Of a stretch of DNA of 33,415 bases, positions 1 through 8,763 are shown piece by piece. Both the position numbers and the translations under genes were made by a program. Under the pieces are notes generated by a model, which was not told the origin of the DNA, searched no databases, and saw nothing but the letters and a program-made list of their open reading frames with translations. The stretch covers positions 1 to 33,415 of the forward strand of contig JAITLI010000032.1 of NCBI GenBank assembly GCA_031277975.1. Reading direction: 5' to 3'. Each line of letters starts with the position of its first letter. The stretch's first letter is position 1. This stretch comes from Azoarcus sp. Lineage in GTDB: Bacteria; Pseudomonadota; Gammaproteobacteria; Burkholderiales; Rhodocyclaceae.

Positions 1-156
1 GCGCTGCGCGCAATCCTGTGGATGGCCCGTGGAAAACGCTGCGCGTTTCCCACCGCCCGCCCACAGGCCGGCGGCTGCCCACAAGCTCCGCAGCCTGTCA
101 TCATTATTTATGTTCATGGGGGGAAGATACAAGGGCGGGCGCCGAACCGGATCGAT

Positions 157-468
157 CTGGCCCGGAGCCGGGGGAGTCGTCAGGCTCGACATCGAATCAA
201 TCTGGCTCGGAGCCAGGGGAACCTGGCTCGACGTCGAATCAATCTGGCCCGGAGCCGGGGGAGTCTGGCTCGATATCGAATCGATCTGGCCCGGAGCCGG
301 GGGAATCTGGCTCGATATCGAATCAATCTGGCCCGGAGCCGGGGGAGTCTGGCTCGACATCGAATCAATCTGGCCCGGAGCCAGGGGAATCTGGCTCGAT
401 ATCGAATCAATCTGGCTCGGAGCCAGGGGAATCTGGCTCGACATCGAATCAATCCAGCTCGGAGCCAG
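157..468. repeat. Tandem repeat array, ~42-bp unit (about 7 copies), each unit made of two related ~21-bp halves (ctggcccggagccgggggagt / ctggctcgatatcgaatcaat)
   Basis: Read directly: consecutive copies of ctggcYcggagccRggggaRtctggctcgaYRtcgaatcRat. All three plus frames stay open through the array, as expected for a unit length divisible by 3 without stops. Confidence 0.95.
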
Positions 469-527
469 ATCGACCCGCTCCAGTGCCAGATTCAGATCGG
501 CGGCGCTACGCGCCGGATGGAACGCTC

Positions 528-570
528 TGGATTGCCACGGGCCTGCGGCCCTCGCAATGACGAAGGGGGG
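528..570. repeat. Short palindromic dispersed repeat (MITE/REP-like), copy 1: ggattgccacgggcctgcggccctcgcaatgacgaagggg
   Basis: ATTGC...GCAAT outer arms with inner GGGCC-TGC-GGCCC hairpin. A second copy with the same outer arms is at 33300-33345. Confidence 0.8.
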
Positions 571-629
571 GCGGTATGGCGAGGAACGCGGCGATGCCGA
601 TTGAATCTGATCCCCGATCCCTGTTCAGG

Positions 630-1577
630 TCAAACCACTCCCGCCCCGTGCGCCTGCCTGTCCGCCCAGTAGCTCGAACGCACCATCGGCCCGCAGGCGG
701 CGTTCCTGAAACCCATTGCCAGCGCCTCGCGCTCGAACATCCTGAACGTATCGGGGTGAACGTAGCGCAGTACCGGCAGATGCGCGGCGGAAGGTTGCAG
801 GTATTGGCCGATGGTGAGCATGTCGACGCCGTGGGCGCGCAGGTCGGCCATGACGGCAAGGATTTCGTCGTCGTTCTCGCCCAGGCCGACCATCAGGCCG
901 GATTTGGTGGGCACGTCGGGGTAGCGCGCTCCGAAGGCGGCGAGGAGCGCGAGCGAACCGGCATAGTCCGCGCCGGGGCGCGCCTGGCGGTAAAGGCGCG
1001 GCACGGTTTCGAGGTTGTGGTTCAGGACATCGGGCAGGGCATCGGCGAAGGCGGCGAGCGCGATCTCTTCGCGGCCACGGAAGTCCGGCACCAGCACTTC
1101 GATGGCGGCGCCGGGCGAGGCGGCGCGGATGGCGCGGATGCAGGCGGCGAAATGGGCCGCGCCACCGTCGCGCAGATCATCGCGGTCGACCGAGGTGATG
1201 ACGGCGTAGGCGAGCCGCATCGCCGCCACGGTCGCCGCCAGCGCGGCGGGTTCTTCGGGGTCGAGGGGTGCGGGGCGGCCGTGGCCGACGTCGCAGAACG
1301 GGCAGCGGCGGGTGCAGGCGTCGCCCATGATCATGAAGGTGGCGGCGCCCTTGCCGAAACACTCGTGAATATTGGGGCAGGAGGCTTCTTCGCACACGGT
1401 GTGGAGGCGGTGCGCGCGCAGGGTGGTCTTGATTTCGTTGAAGCGCCCGGCCTCTGCGCCGGCGCCGATCCTGACTCGGATCCATTCCGGTTTTTTCAGG
1501 CGGGGGGCGGGGACGATCTTGATGGGAATGCGGGCGGTCTTGTCCGCGCCGCGTTCCTTGCGGGGAGGGTGTGTCAT
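630..1577 (-). CDS. lipA: Lipoyl synthase (radical SAM)
   Basis: 315 aa; [12 protein letters not shown] and CTRRCPFC cysteine motifs, C-terminal VRSSY; start overlaps lipB stop (ATGA). Confidence 0.97.
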   Translation of the reverse strand: MTHPPRKERGADKTARIPIKIVPAPRLKKPEWIRVRIGAGAEAGRFNEIKTTLRAHRLHTVCEEASCPNIHECFGKGAATFMIMGDACTRRCPFCDVGHGRPAPLDPEEPAALAATVAAMRLAYAVITSVDRDDLRDGGAAHFAACIRAIRAASPGAAIEVLVPDFRGREEIALAAFADALPDVLNHNLETVPRLYRQARPGADYAGSLALLAAFGARYPDVPTKSGLMVGLGENDDEILAVMADLRAHGVDMLTIGQYLQPSAAHLPVLRYVHPDTFRMFEREALAMGFRNAACGPMVRSSYWADRQAHGAGVV

Positions 1578-2239
1578 GGGGTCTCCGGCTTTTCGTCAGG
1601 CGGGGGCAAAAGGCGCGACAGGTGGCCGAGCAGGCGTTCGCCAACGGCTTCCACGCTGTCATCAATGCCGAAATCGGCCAGCCGCACGCTTTCCAAGTCT
1701 GGATAGCCGCAAGGGTTGATCCACGTGAAAGGCGTGAGATCAAGATTTACGTTGAGGCTCAGGCCATGATAGCTGCAACCGTTCTTCACTCTCAGGCCAA
1801 GCGCGCCGATTTTGCCGCCGCCGGTATAGACGCCCGGCGCGCCGTGCCTGCGTTCAGCGCCGAGGCCGCGGTCGGCCAGCGTGGCGATCATGGCCTCTTC
1901 CATCAGGCGGACGAACTCGCGCACCTTGAGCCGCCGCCGGGGCAAGTCGATGAGGAGATAGGCGACCAGTTGGCCGGGGCCGTGGTAGGTGATTTGTCCG
2001 CCACGGTCGACGCGGGCGAGTGGAATGTCGTCCGGGTTTCGCAGCAGGTGCGCGGGGTCGCCGGCCAGTCCGAGCGTGAACACGGGCGGATGTTCGAGCA
2101 GCCAGATTTCGTCGGCGCTATCCGCGCCGCGCGCGGCGGTAAAGGCCCGCATGGCTTCGAGGGTGGAGGCATAATCGGCCAGTCCAAGGCGTTTGACTTG
2201 CAAGGCGTTGATTTCAGGCCCCGATCGCGTGTCCGGCAT
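1574..2239 (-). CDS. lipB: Octanoyl-ACP:protein N-octanoyltransferase
   Basis: [68 protein letters not shown] motifs. Start taken at [11 protein letters not shown]; the listed ORF upstream of that overlaps another frame. Confidence 0.93.
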   Translation of the reverse strand: MPDTRSGPEINALQVKRLGLADYASTLEAMRAFTAARGADSADEIWLLEHPPVFTLGLAGDPAHLLRNPDDIPLARVDRGGQITYHGPGQLVAYLLIDLPRRRLKVREFVRLMEEAMIATLADRGLGAERRHGAPGVYTGGGKIGALGLRVKNGCSYHGLSLNVNLDLTPFTWINPCGYPDLESVRLADFGIDDSVEAVGERLLGHLSRLLPPPDEKPETP

Positions 2240-2582
2240 CCGGGTCTTTCCCATTCGGGTCTTTCCATATCGTGGCGGGCAAGAACAAAAACATCGCCAA
2301 AAGTGCGACAGGCGCAACCATGTATGAGCAAAAAGGAAAGCCGACCGCCATGGCAACAAAAGCAAACTCCGGTATTTTCCGGGCAAGCTCCAGCTTGAAC
2401 CAGCAGCCAATGGCGAGAAAAGGTAGAAGGAACAGGAAAAACAGGGGGGAAGCATGAAGCACGGCAAGGGTATAAGGCGTAAATGCGGGGACGCCGCACA
2501 ACATCATGGCGATAATAATATGATAGCAACCCGTCTTGATATGGTTATTCCTGTGAATCGCGCCTTCCCATCGCTTCATCAT
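2214..2582 (-). CDS. Small hydrophobic membrane protein of unknown function (122 aa)
   Basis: Several hydrophobic segments (YTLAVLHASPLFFLFLLPFLAIGCWF, FAFVAMAVGFPFCSYMVAPVALLAMFLFLPATIW); fits the gap between ybeD and lipB on the same strand with a short overlap. Confidence 0.65.
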   Translation of the reverse strand: MMKRWEGAIHRNNHIKTGCYHIIIAMMLCGVPAFTPYTLAVLHASPLFFLFLLPFLAIGCWFKLELARKIPEFAFVAMAVGFPFCSYMVAPVALLAMFLFLPATIWKDPNGKDPDAGHAIGA

Positions 2583-2598
2583 CTCGGGTTTCCCTTGT

Positions 2599-2877
2599 TC
2601 AAAGCACCACTTTCACCATGGGATGAGCGCTCAATTCCCGGTAGAGCGCGTCGACCTGTTGTTGCGAACGGGCGCGAAAAGTGCAGGTGAGCGACAGGTA
2701 ATTGCCCTTGCCCGAGACCCGCATCCGCATGGCGGCGGGATCGAAATCGGGCGCGTGGCGCAGTACGACCGCCAGAATCGCCTGGGCGAAATCGTCGGCG
2801 CGCGCCCCCATGATCTTGATGGGAAACTCGCACGGGTATTCGATCAGGGCGGCGTGGGGTTCGTCCGCCTCAGCCAT
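2599..2877 (-). CDS. ybeD: YbeD/DUF493 family protein
   Basis: 92 aa; ALIEYPCEFPIKIMG...FDPAAMRMRVSGKGNYLSLTCTFRARSQQQVDALYRELSAHPMVKVVL is typical of the family; lies next to lipB as in many proteobacteria. Confidence 0.9.
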   Translation of the reverse strand: MAEADEPHAALIEYPCEFPIKIMGARADDFAQAILAVVLRHAPDFDPAAMRMRVSGKGNYLSLTCTFRARSQQQVDALYRELSAHPMVKVVL

Positions 2878-3727
2878 GGCGCATCACCGTATCCTTGAAT
2901 TCCCGATACCAGCCATGCATACGGCGCGCGCATTCGCCGGGATGGCCGCTGCCCACGGGCTGGCCGTCGAGGGTGGTGATGGGCAGCACTTCCTTGGTCG
3001 ACGAAGTCATCCACAGTTCATCGGCGTCGCGCGCTTCTTCTTCGCGGATTTCGCGCACCGCGTGCGATAGCGCATGGCGCGCGGCCAGTTCGAGGATAAT
3101 GTCGTAAGTGATGCCGGGCAGCATCAAATGGCCCTTGGGCGGCGCGAGCAGCACGCCCTCGCGCACGACAAAGATATTGGAGGCCGCGCCTTCGGTGAGG
3201 AAACCGTCGCGGAAAAGCACGGTCTCGGCGCACCCCGCGTCGACCGCCTGCTGGCGCAACAGGCAATTGGCGAGCAGAGAGACGGTCTTGAGGTCGCAGC
3301 GCAGCCAACGGTAATCGACGGCGCTGACCGCGGCAACGCCGTGTTCGAGTTGCTCCCGGTCAGGCGTGGCGAGCGCTTCGCTCATGAGAAAAACGGTCGG
3401 GCGGATGTGCGCCGGAAAGGCGTGCCGGCGCATGCGATCGGCGCCGCGCGTGACTTGCAGGTATACCGACTGGTCGTCCCACGGATTGCCGGCCACGATC
3501 CGGGCGACAATCTCCTCCCATGCTCCGGCTGGATGCGGATTGGGCAGCCGGAGCGCGCGCAGGGTGTTTTCCAGCCGGGCGAGGTGCTCGGCGAGGCGGA
3601 AAGGACGGCGCGAATACACGGGGATCACTTCGTAAGCGCCATCGCCGAACAGAAAGCCGCGATCGAGCGGCGACAGGCGCGCCTCCTCCAATGGCAGGAA
3701 ATCACCGTCGAGATAACACAGCATCAT
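2870..3727 (-). CDS. dat: D-amino-acid aminotransferase / branched-chain aminotransferase-like PLP class IV enzyme
   Basis: MLCYLDGDFLPLEEARLSPLDRGFLFGDGAYEVIPVY, LKTVSLLANCLLRQQA, EGAASNIFVV motifs; start set at MMLCYLDG. Confidence 0.88.
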   Translation of the reverse strand: MMLCYLDGDFLPLEEARLSPLDRGFLFGDGAYEVIPVYSRRPFRLAEHLARLENTLRALRLPNPHPAGAWEEIVARIVAGNPWDDQSVYLQVTRGADRMRRHAFPAHIRPTVFLMSEALATPDREQLEHGVAAVSAVDYRWLRCDLKTVSLLANCLLRQQAVDAGCAETVLFRDGFLTEGAASNIFVVREGVLLAPPKGHLMLPGITYDIILELAARHALSHAVREIREEEARDADELWMTSSTKEVLPITTLDGQPVGSGHPGECARRMHGWYREFKDTVMRHG

Positions 3728-3758
3728 TGCCCTCCTCCATTCGCCGCGCCGCCGGGAT

Positions 3759-4904
3759 TCAGAGACTCTTGAACCACAACACGATGGCATCCCACAGCCG
3801 CCCGAAAAAACCGGCCAGCGGCACCTCTTTCAGCGCGACCACGGGATACTGCCCATACGTTTCCCCGTCGATGGTGAGCTTGAGAGTGCCAATCTCCTGC
3901 CCTTCCGTCAATGGCGCGAGCACCGGCTGGCGGCTTTCCAGAACCGCCTCGATGCGGTTGGCCTTGTCCCGAGGCAGGGAGAGGATGAAATCCCGGGAAA
4001 AGCCCGCGTCCACCCAATCCTCCTTGCCTTTCCACACCCGGAAACGCGACAGGCTCTGCCCGGCGGAATAGAGCCGTACCGTGTCGTAGAACTGGAAGCC
4101 ATAATTGAGCAGCTTGAGCGACTCCTGCGCGCGCACGGTTTCGGATGCCGCGCCAAGCACCACCGCGACCAGCCGCCGCGGCCCGCGCCTGGCGCTCGAT
4201 ACGAGGCAGTGGCCCGCGGCCCTGGTATGGCCGGTTTTCATGCCATCGACGGTGGGATCGAGCCACAACAAGCGGTTGCGGTTGGGTTGTTCGATGCCGT
4301 TGTACGTATAGGACTTGATGGAATAGAACCCGTAGTACTCGGGAAAATCACGAATGATCGCGCTGGCGAGAATGGCCAGGTCGCGCGCGGTGCTGTAATG
4401 CCCCGGATCGGGCAGGCCGTTGGAATTGGCGAAGCGGGTATTCTTCATGCCCAGGCGCTCGGCCTCCCGGTTCATCAGTCCGACGAAACTTTCTTCATCG
4501 CCGGCGAGCAATTCGGCCAGCGCCACACAGGCATCGTTGCCGGATTGCACGATGACGCCGCGAATCAGTTCCCCCACCGTCACCGTTTTGCGCGGCTCGA
4601 TGTACATGCGCGAGCCTTCCTGGCGCCATGCCCGCTCCGACACCGGCACGACCTGCTCCTCGTTGATCGTCCCCGCCTTCAGCGCCGCGAAGGTGAGGTA
4701 GGCCGTCATCAGCTTGGTGAGCGAGGCAGGCTCGACCCGGCCATCCGGATCATTGCCCGTCAGCGCCTGTCCGGTGGCATGGTCGACCAGTACCCAGGAC
4801 TTGGCCGCCAGTACCGGCGCGGGCGCTGTCTGCGCGCCGACCGCGAATGGGAAGAAGAAACACGAGAGAGCAAGGAGAAAACGCGGAGCGAGAAAACGCA
4901 TCAT
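3759..4904 (-). CDS. dacA: D-alanyl-D-alanine carboxypeptidase (PBP5/6 type)
   Basis: Signal peptide MMRFLAPRFLLALSCFFFPFAVGAQ; SLTKL (SxxK), SGN, KTG motifs; C-terminal membrane anchor. Confidence 0.95.
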   Translation of the reverse strand: MMRFLAPRFLLALSCFFFPFAVGAQTAPAPVLAAKSWVLVDHATGQALTGNDPDGRVEPASLTKLMTAYLTFAALKAGTINEEQVVPVSERAWRQEGSRMYIEPRKTVTVGELIRGVIVQSGNDACVALAELLAGDEESFVGLMNREAERLGMKNTRFANSNGLPDPGHYSTARDLAILASAIIRDFPEYYGFYSIKSYTYNGIEQPNRNRLLWLDPTVDGMKTGHTRAAGHCLVSSARRGPRRLVAVVLGAASETVRAQESLKLLNYGFQFYDTVRLYSAGQSLSRFRVWKGKEDWVDAGFSRDFILSLPRDKANRIEAVLESRQPVLAPLTEGQEIGTLKLTIDGETYGQYPVVALKEVPLAGFFGRLWDAIVLWFKSL

Positions 4905-5280
4905 GAAGGCCCGGAAAACAGGAAATGCAAATACAGGGAGAGAAGCCGGGAGCGGCCCGGTTTCGATTGCCGCTCTCGTTATCTTGGCGCTATTTTTCAT
5001 CCGCAGGATGCGGGTCCGCCATCGAAAACCGGGAATCGGCGCTGTTCCCGGCGCCTCAATAAAGTAGCGGCTTTCGTGGCGTCCGGGGCGATCACGGCGC
5101 CATGGTTGACGCCATATCGCGGCGCGGGGGGCGAAAAAACAGGCAAGAAAGCGAACAAAAAGTGAGCGATCCGCGCCCATTCCAGCAAATCCGCATTTTC
5201 ATCATTCATGGGAATGCAGCCAGCCATTCCAGACCTCCAGTAACGACGCCTCAAGCCGACCACCGGCCGACGCGGAAAGC

Positions 5281-5309
5281 ATCCTATATTCACTTGATAT
5301 AAGTGTCAA
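5281..5309 (-). promoter_or_regulatory. Candidate sigma70 promoter TTGACA-17 nt-TAGGAT reading toward dacA, with an inverted repeat CACTTgatatAAGTG in the spacer
   Basis: Minus strand reads cTTGACActtatatcaagtgaataTAGGAT; -35 matches consensus 6/6, -10 matches 4/6, 17-bp spacer. Confidence 0.55.
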
Positions 5310-5407
5310 GCCCGGAGGGCATTTGAGGAATTTCCCGCATCCGCCCGACAAATCCGCTTACTCGCGGAAATACGCTCCGGGCTTCCGGCAATCGCGGCCA
5401 GGTTTCT

Positions 5408-8400
5408 TCAGGTTTTCGGCGCGTTGCCGCGTCCCTGTTCGAGATAGGCGCGGGTATCCTCCGCATTCATCGGGCGGGCATGTTTGTAGCCTTGGATGAT
5501 ATTGCAGCGCAGGGTCTGGAAATAATCCCACTGTGTTTCGTTTTCCACGCCCTCCGCGATGAGCCGCATTCCCATGGAGTGCGCGACGACGGAGATGGCG
5601 GCGATGGTGGAATTCACTTTGACGTCGCCGATCCTGGAAGTGAAAAAATGGTCGATCTTGACCGCGTCAACCGGATATTCGAACAGGTTTTCAAGCGCCG
5701 AACGTTCGACGACCAGCCGGTCGATGACGATCTCGATACCCATTTCGCGCAGTTCCCTTATCATTGTCACGGTCTGGGTGGAATTACGCAGCAGGGTGTA
5801 TTCCGATATTTCAAACGCCACATATTGAGTATTGACTCGATAAGCATTCAAAATGGCCTGGACGCGCGCGATAAAGCCGCTCTGCTCGAAATGCCTTGGC
5901 GAGATATTGAATGAAATGCGGCCCGAGAACAGACCTTCGTCCAGCCATTCCCGCACATGGGAACAGGCCATGCGCAGGATATGGAAGTCGATTTCGCGGC
6001 AAACGCCGCAATGTTCGGCGGCTTCCATGAACTCTCCGGGCAAAAGCATGCCTTTCTCTGGATGCATCCAGCGCGCCAGCACTTCGAGATACAGAACGCG
6101 GTGCGTGCTCGTGCAATAAAGCGGCTGAAAATACGGTATGAATTGGCGCTCGTCCAGGGCCACGCGCAATGCTTTTTCCAGGCGAATGGAAGTGAAGAGT
6201 TTTTCCTGTATCTTTTCCTCAAAAAATTTGTAGCGCATTCCGCCAGCCGTTTTGGAAGCGTACATCGCCATATCGGCGTTCTTGATGATTTCCTCGGGGT
6301 CCTGGTCTTTTTTGTCGCTGAGGAAGGTCGCAATGCCGATACTGACGTTGATGTTCATTTTGTTGCCGGCCAGCATGACGGGAGCGCGGAGCCGGTCCAG
6401 AATGTCCTGTGCCAGGATGGCGGCCTGCTCCGGCCTGTCGATGCCGTTCATGATGACGGCGAATTCGTCGCCGCCCAGGCGCGCCGCCGTATCCATCCTG
6501 CGCACCCGTTCTTGCAGGACGTTGCCCATGTGCCCCAGCAGCATGTCGCCCACGGTATGTCCCAGGGTGTCGTTGACTTGCTTGAATTGGTCGAGATCGA
6601 AGAAAAGCAGCGCGCCATGTTTGCCCGAGCGCCCGCTCTGGCTGACCGCTTTCTGCAATTGTTCGTTGAACAGCATGCGGTTGGCGAGGCCGGTGAGCGG
6701 ATCGTGCCCGGCCAGGTATTGCGCTTTTTCTTCCGCGGCGCGGCGGATGCAGATTTCTTCGGAAAGCTGGCGGTTGGTTTCTGAAAGTTCCCGGGTGCGC
6801 ACATCGACGATTTTTTCCAGGTTGTCGCGCATGTCGCGCAGTTCGGCTTCGGCGCGGGTGCGAACCAGGATTTCTTTTTCCAGTTCGGTGACGTTTTTGT
6901 TCAGGGCTTCCGCCATTTCGTTGAACGTGCCGGCAAGCGAGGTGATTTCATCTTCGTATTTATAGTGGAAACGAAAATCTTTTTCGCCAAGGCGGTAGCG
7001 GTTGAAACCGTCGTCGAGCCAGCCGATTTTCTTCGTCAGAAACGAGGCCATCCAAATGGCGATGATGATGACCGCCACAATCAGGATGGCGGTCGATACC
7101 GTCAAACGCGAGGCGGCTTGCGCGAGGTCGTCGTGCAGCATGCGGCTGGCTGCGTCGCCGTGGCGCCGCATTTCATCGTTGACGGCCTTGATGATGCCGT
7201 CGAGGCGTTCTTTCGATTCGTTGGCGTCGCGGTGGAAATCGTCGACGTTGGCGCCGACGGTGACGATGCCGAAGCCGCGCTTGTTGCCCGCGGCTTCGGG
7301 GCTGTAGCGCCCGGTGTAGTAGGGAATGGCCGCGGTGGTGGTCAGTTTGTACAGACCGCTCCACAAGATGAGGAAGGAACCGGAGCCGCCTTGGTCGGCG
7401 AGGTTGTACCAGCCCGTGCATTGCGGGGCGAAATTGAGCCAGCGGCAATCGAGGCCGACATCGCCGCGCTCGGTCAGTTCCCGCGCCGGTTTGCGGCTTT
7501 GCAATTGATCGACGAAAGTCGGCGCGGTCTGCATGTACTCGGGCCAGCTTTTGCCGCTTTGCCGCCAGTCTTCATATATTCTGTCTTCCAGCCAGGGGAT
7601 GTACGGCTCGCCGTCCTGGTCGTAGCCGACGATGGAGTGGTGGCGGGGATGGACGATGCTGCGGCCCTTGTAGTCCCAGATGAAGGCGTAATTGCCGTCG
7701 AAGGCATCGTTGATGTCGCGGTAGCGCTCGTCGGAGGGGACGATGTGGTCGGTAAACGACATCAGGTGATCGTGGTTCAGCGCCAGCGTCACCCAGCCGG
7801 TGATCTTGCCGTTTTTCGTCACAGGCGTCGCCCAGCGCATGATGCCCCGGAAGCGTTTGCCGACCGGGTTTTCCTTGCCGGCGTAGGCGTGTTTTTCCGG
7901 CTCGAAGGCAATGCCGCGTTCCTCGGCGGCCCGCGGGGTGAATTTGCCGATGATCTGTGAGCCGACATAGGCGCCGATGACTTCGGAGACGTAGATTTCG
8001 CCGGGTTTGAGCCGCTCCAGATCCGCGAAATAAGTTTCCGCCCTGGCGTAGGTGTTGCGCCGCTGCGAAACGTCCTTCAGTTCCGCGGAGTGTTCGGGGG
8101 AGGTCGTGACCTTGAGTTTTTCCTTGCCATCCCGCCCGATAAAGGTCATTTCGAGATAAAGCGGCACGCTTTCCGCGTTGAACTCCGTCGGGGCGCGGTA
8201 ATGAAAGCTCGTGGCGTTGTCGCGGCTACCCGGCTGGGCGACGTAATCATCCGCGGCGGGGGTGGTTTCGGGCTCCCAGTCTTCGCCGTCTTCGCTCAGG
8301 CGCCATTTGCCGTGCCTGATCAGGTTGCGGCGGCGCTGATCCACGAAATTGCGGTAGGCCGCCTTGTCCGGTGCGAGGGTGGCGGCATGGAGAATGTCTA

Positions 8401-8701
8401 CGTCGCGGGCGTACAGGAAATCCGCGACCCGGCGCGCGGTGTCGGTGGTCAGGCGCTCGATTTCGTCGCGCGCGTGCGCGTCGAGCGCATTGACGGCATC
8501 GTCGATCGCCATGTCGCCGACTTTCAGAATGGCCCGGTCGGCGGTCTCGACCAGGCCGCCGATTTGTTCTCCGAGATGATTGGCCGTCGCCCGCGTCTGG
8601 CTCCAGGCGATCCAGAGCAGCAGCACCAGCGGCACCACTTTGATCGCAACAAACAGCAGGATCAGACGAACGCGAACGGATAGCTTGAGCCAGAAATCCA
8701 T
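5408..8701 (-). CDS. Membrane sensor protein: large periplasmic region, TM, HAMP, GGDEF (intact), EAL (degenerate)
   Basis: 1097 aa; N-terminal TM, second TM LTVSTAILIVAVIIIAIWMASFL followed by HAMP-like segment; I-site RRMD and RLGGDEFAV present; EAL domain reads YLEVLARW and loop 6 reads IDRLVVERSAL instead of IDDFGTGYSSL. Confidence 0.92.
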   Translation of the reverse strand: MDFWLKLSVRVRLILLFVAIKVVPLVLLLWIAWSQTRATANHLGEQIGGLVETADRAILKVGDMAIDDAVNALDAHARDEIERLTTDTARRVADFLYARDVDILHAATLAPDKAAYRNFVDQRRRNLIRHGKWRLSEDGEDWEPETTPAADDYVAQPGSRDNATSFHYRAPTEFNAESVPLYLEMTFIGRDGKEKLKVTTSPEHSAELKDVSQRRNTYARAETYFADLERLKPGEIYVSEVIGAYVGSQIIGKFTPRAAEERGIAFEPEKHAYAGKENPVGKRFRGIMRWATPVTKNGKITGWVTLALNHDHLMSFTDHIVPSDERYRDINDAFDGNYAFIWDYKGRSIVHPRHHSIVGYDQDGEPYIPWLEDRIYEDWRQSGKSWPEYMQTAPTFVDQLQSRKPARELTERGDVGLDCRWLNFAPQCTGWYNLADQGGSGSFLILWSGLYKLTTTAAIPYYTGRYSPEAAGNKRGFGIVTVGANVDDFHRDANESKERLDGIIKAVNDEMRRHGDAASRMLHDDLAQAASRLTVSTAILIVAVIIIAIWMASFLTKKIGWLDDGFNRYRLGEKDFRFHYKYEDEITSLAGTFNEMAEALNKNVTELEKEILVRTRAEAELRDMRDNLEKIVDVRTRELSETNRQLSEEICIRRAAEEKAQYLAGHDPLTGLANRMLFNEQLQKAVSQSGRSGKHGALLFFDLDQFKQVNDTLGHTVGDMLLGHMGNVLQERVRRMDTAARLGGDEFAVIMNGIDRPEQAAILAQDILDRLRAPVMLAGNKMNINVSIGIATFLSDKKDQDPEEIIKNADMAMYASKTAGGMRYKFFEEKIQEKLFTSIRLEKALRVALDERQFIPYFQPLYCTSTHRVLYLEVLARWMHPEKGMLLPGEFMEAAEHCGVCREIDFHILRMACSHVREWLDEGLFSGRISFNISPRHFEQSGFIARVQAILNAYRVNTQYVAFEISEYTLLRNSTQTVTMIRELREMGIEIVIDRLVVERSALENLFEYPVDAVKIDHFFTSRIGDVKVNSTIAAISVVAHSMGMRLIAEGVENETQWDYFQTLRCNIIQGYKHARPMNAEDTRAYLEQGRGNAPKT

Positions 8702-8763
8702 GGCTTTTCCACCGGCGTAGATTCAGGCTGTCTATTCTGGCCTCATGTCGGGACATTTCCAAG

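Noticed and set aside
157-468. Possible CRISPR array
   Set aside because: There are no unique spacers between repeats; the units are contiguous near-identical tandem copies, and no cas genes are visible.
18-672. Three overlapping plus-strand ORFs and one minus-strand ORF encoding repetitive peptides (e.g. SGPEPGESGSISNQ repeats)
   Set aside because: All frames are open because the 42-bp unit is a multiple of 3 and lacks stops; no frame shows a ribosome site or non-repeat domain that favours it as a gene.
576-1706. 376-aa plus-strand ORF (and 6965-7960, 5957-6784, 4209-5165, 9729-11171 plus-strand ORFs)
   Set aside because: All are antisense shadows of well-supported minus-strand genes (lipA, the GGDEF sensor, dacA, rodA).
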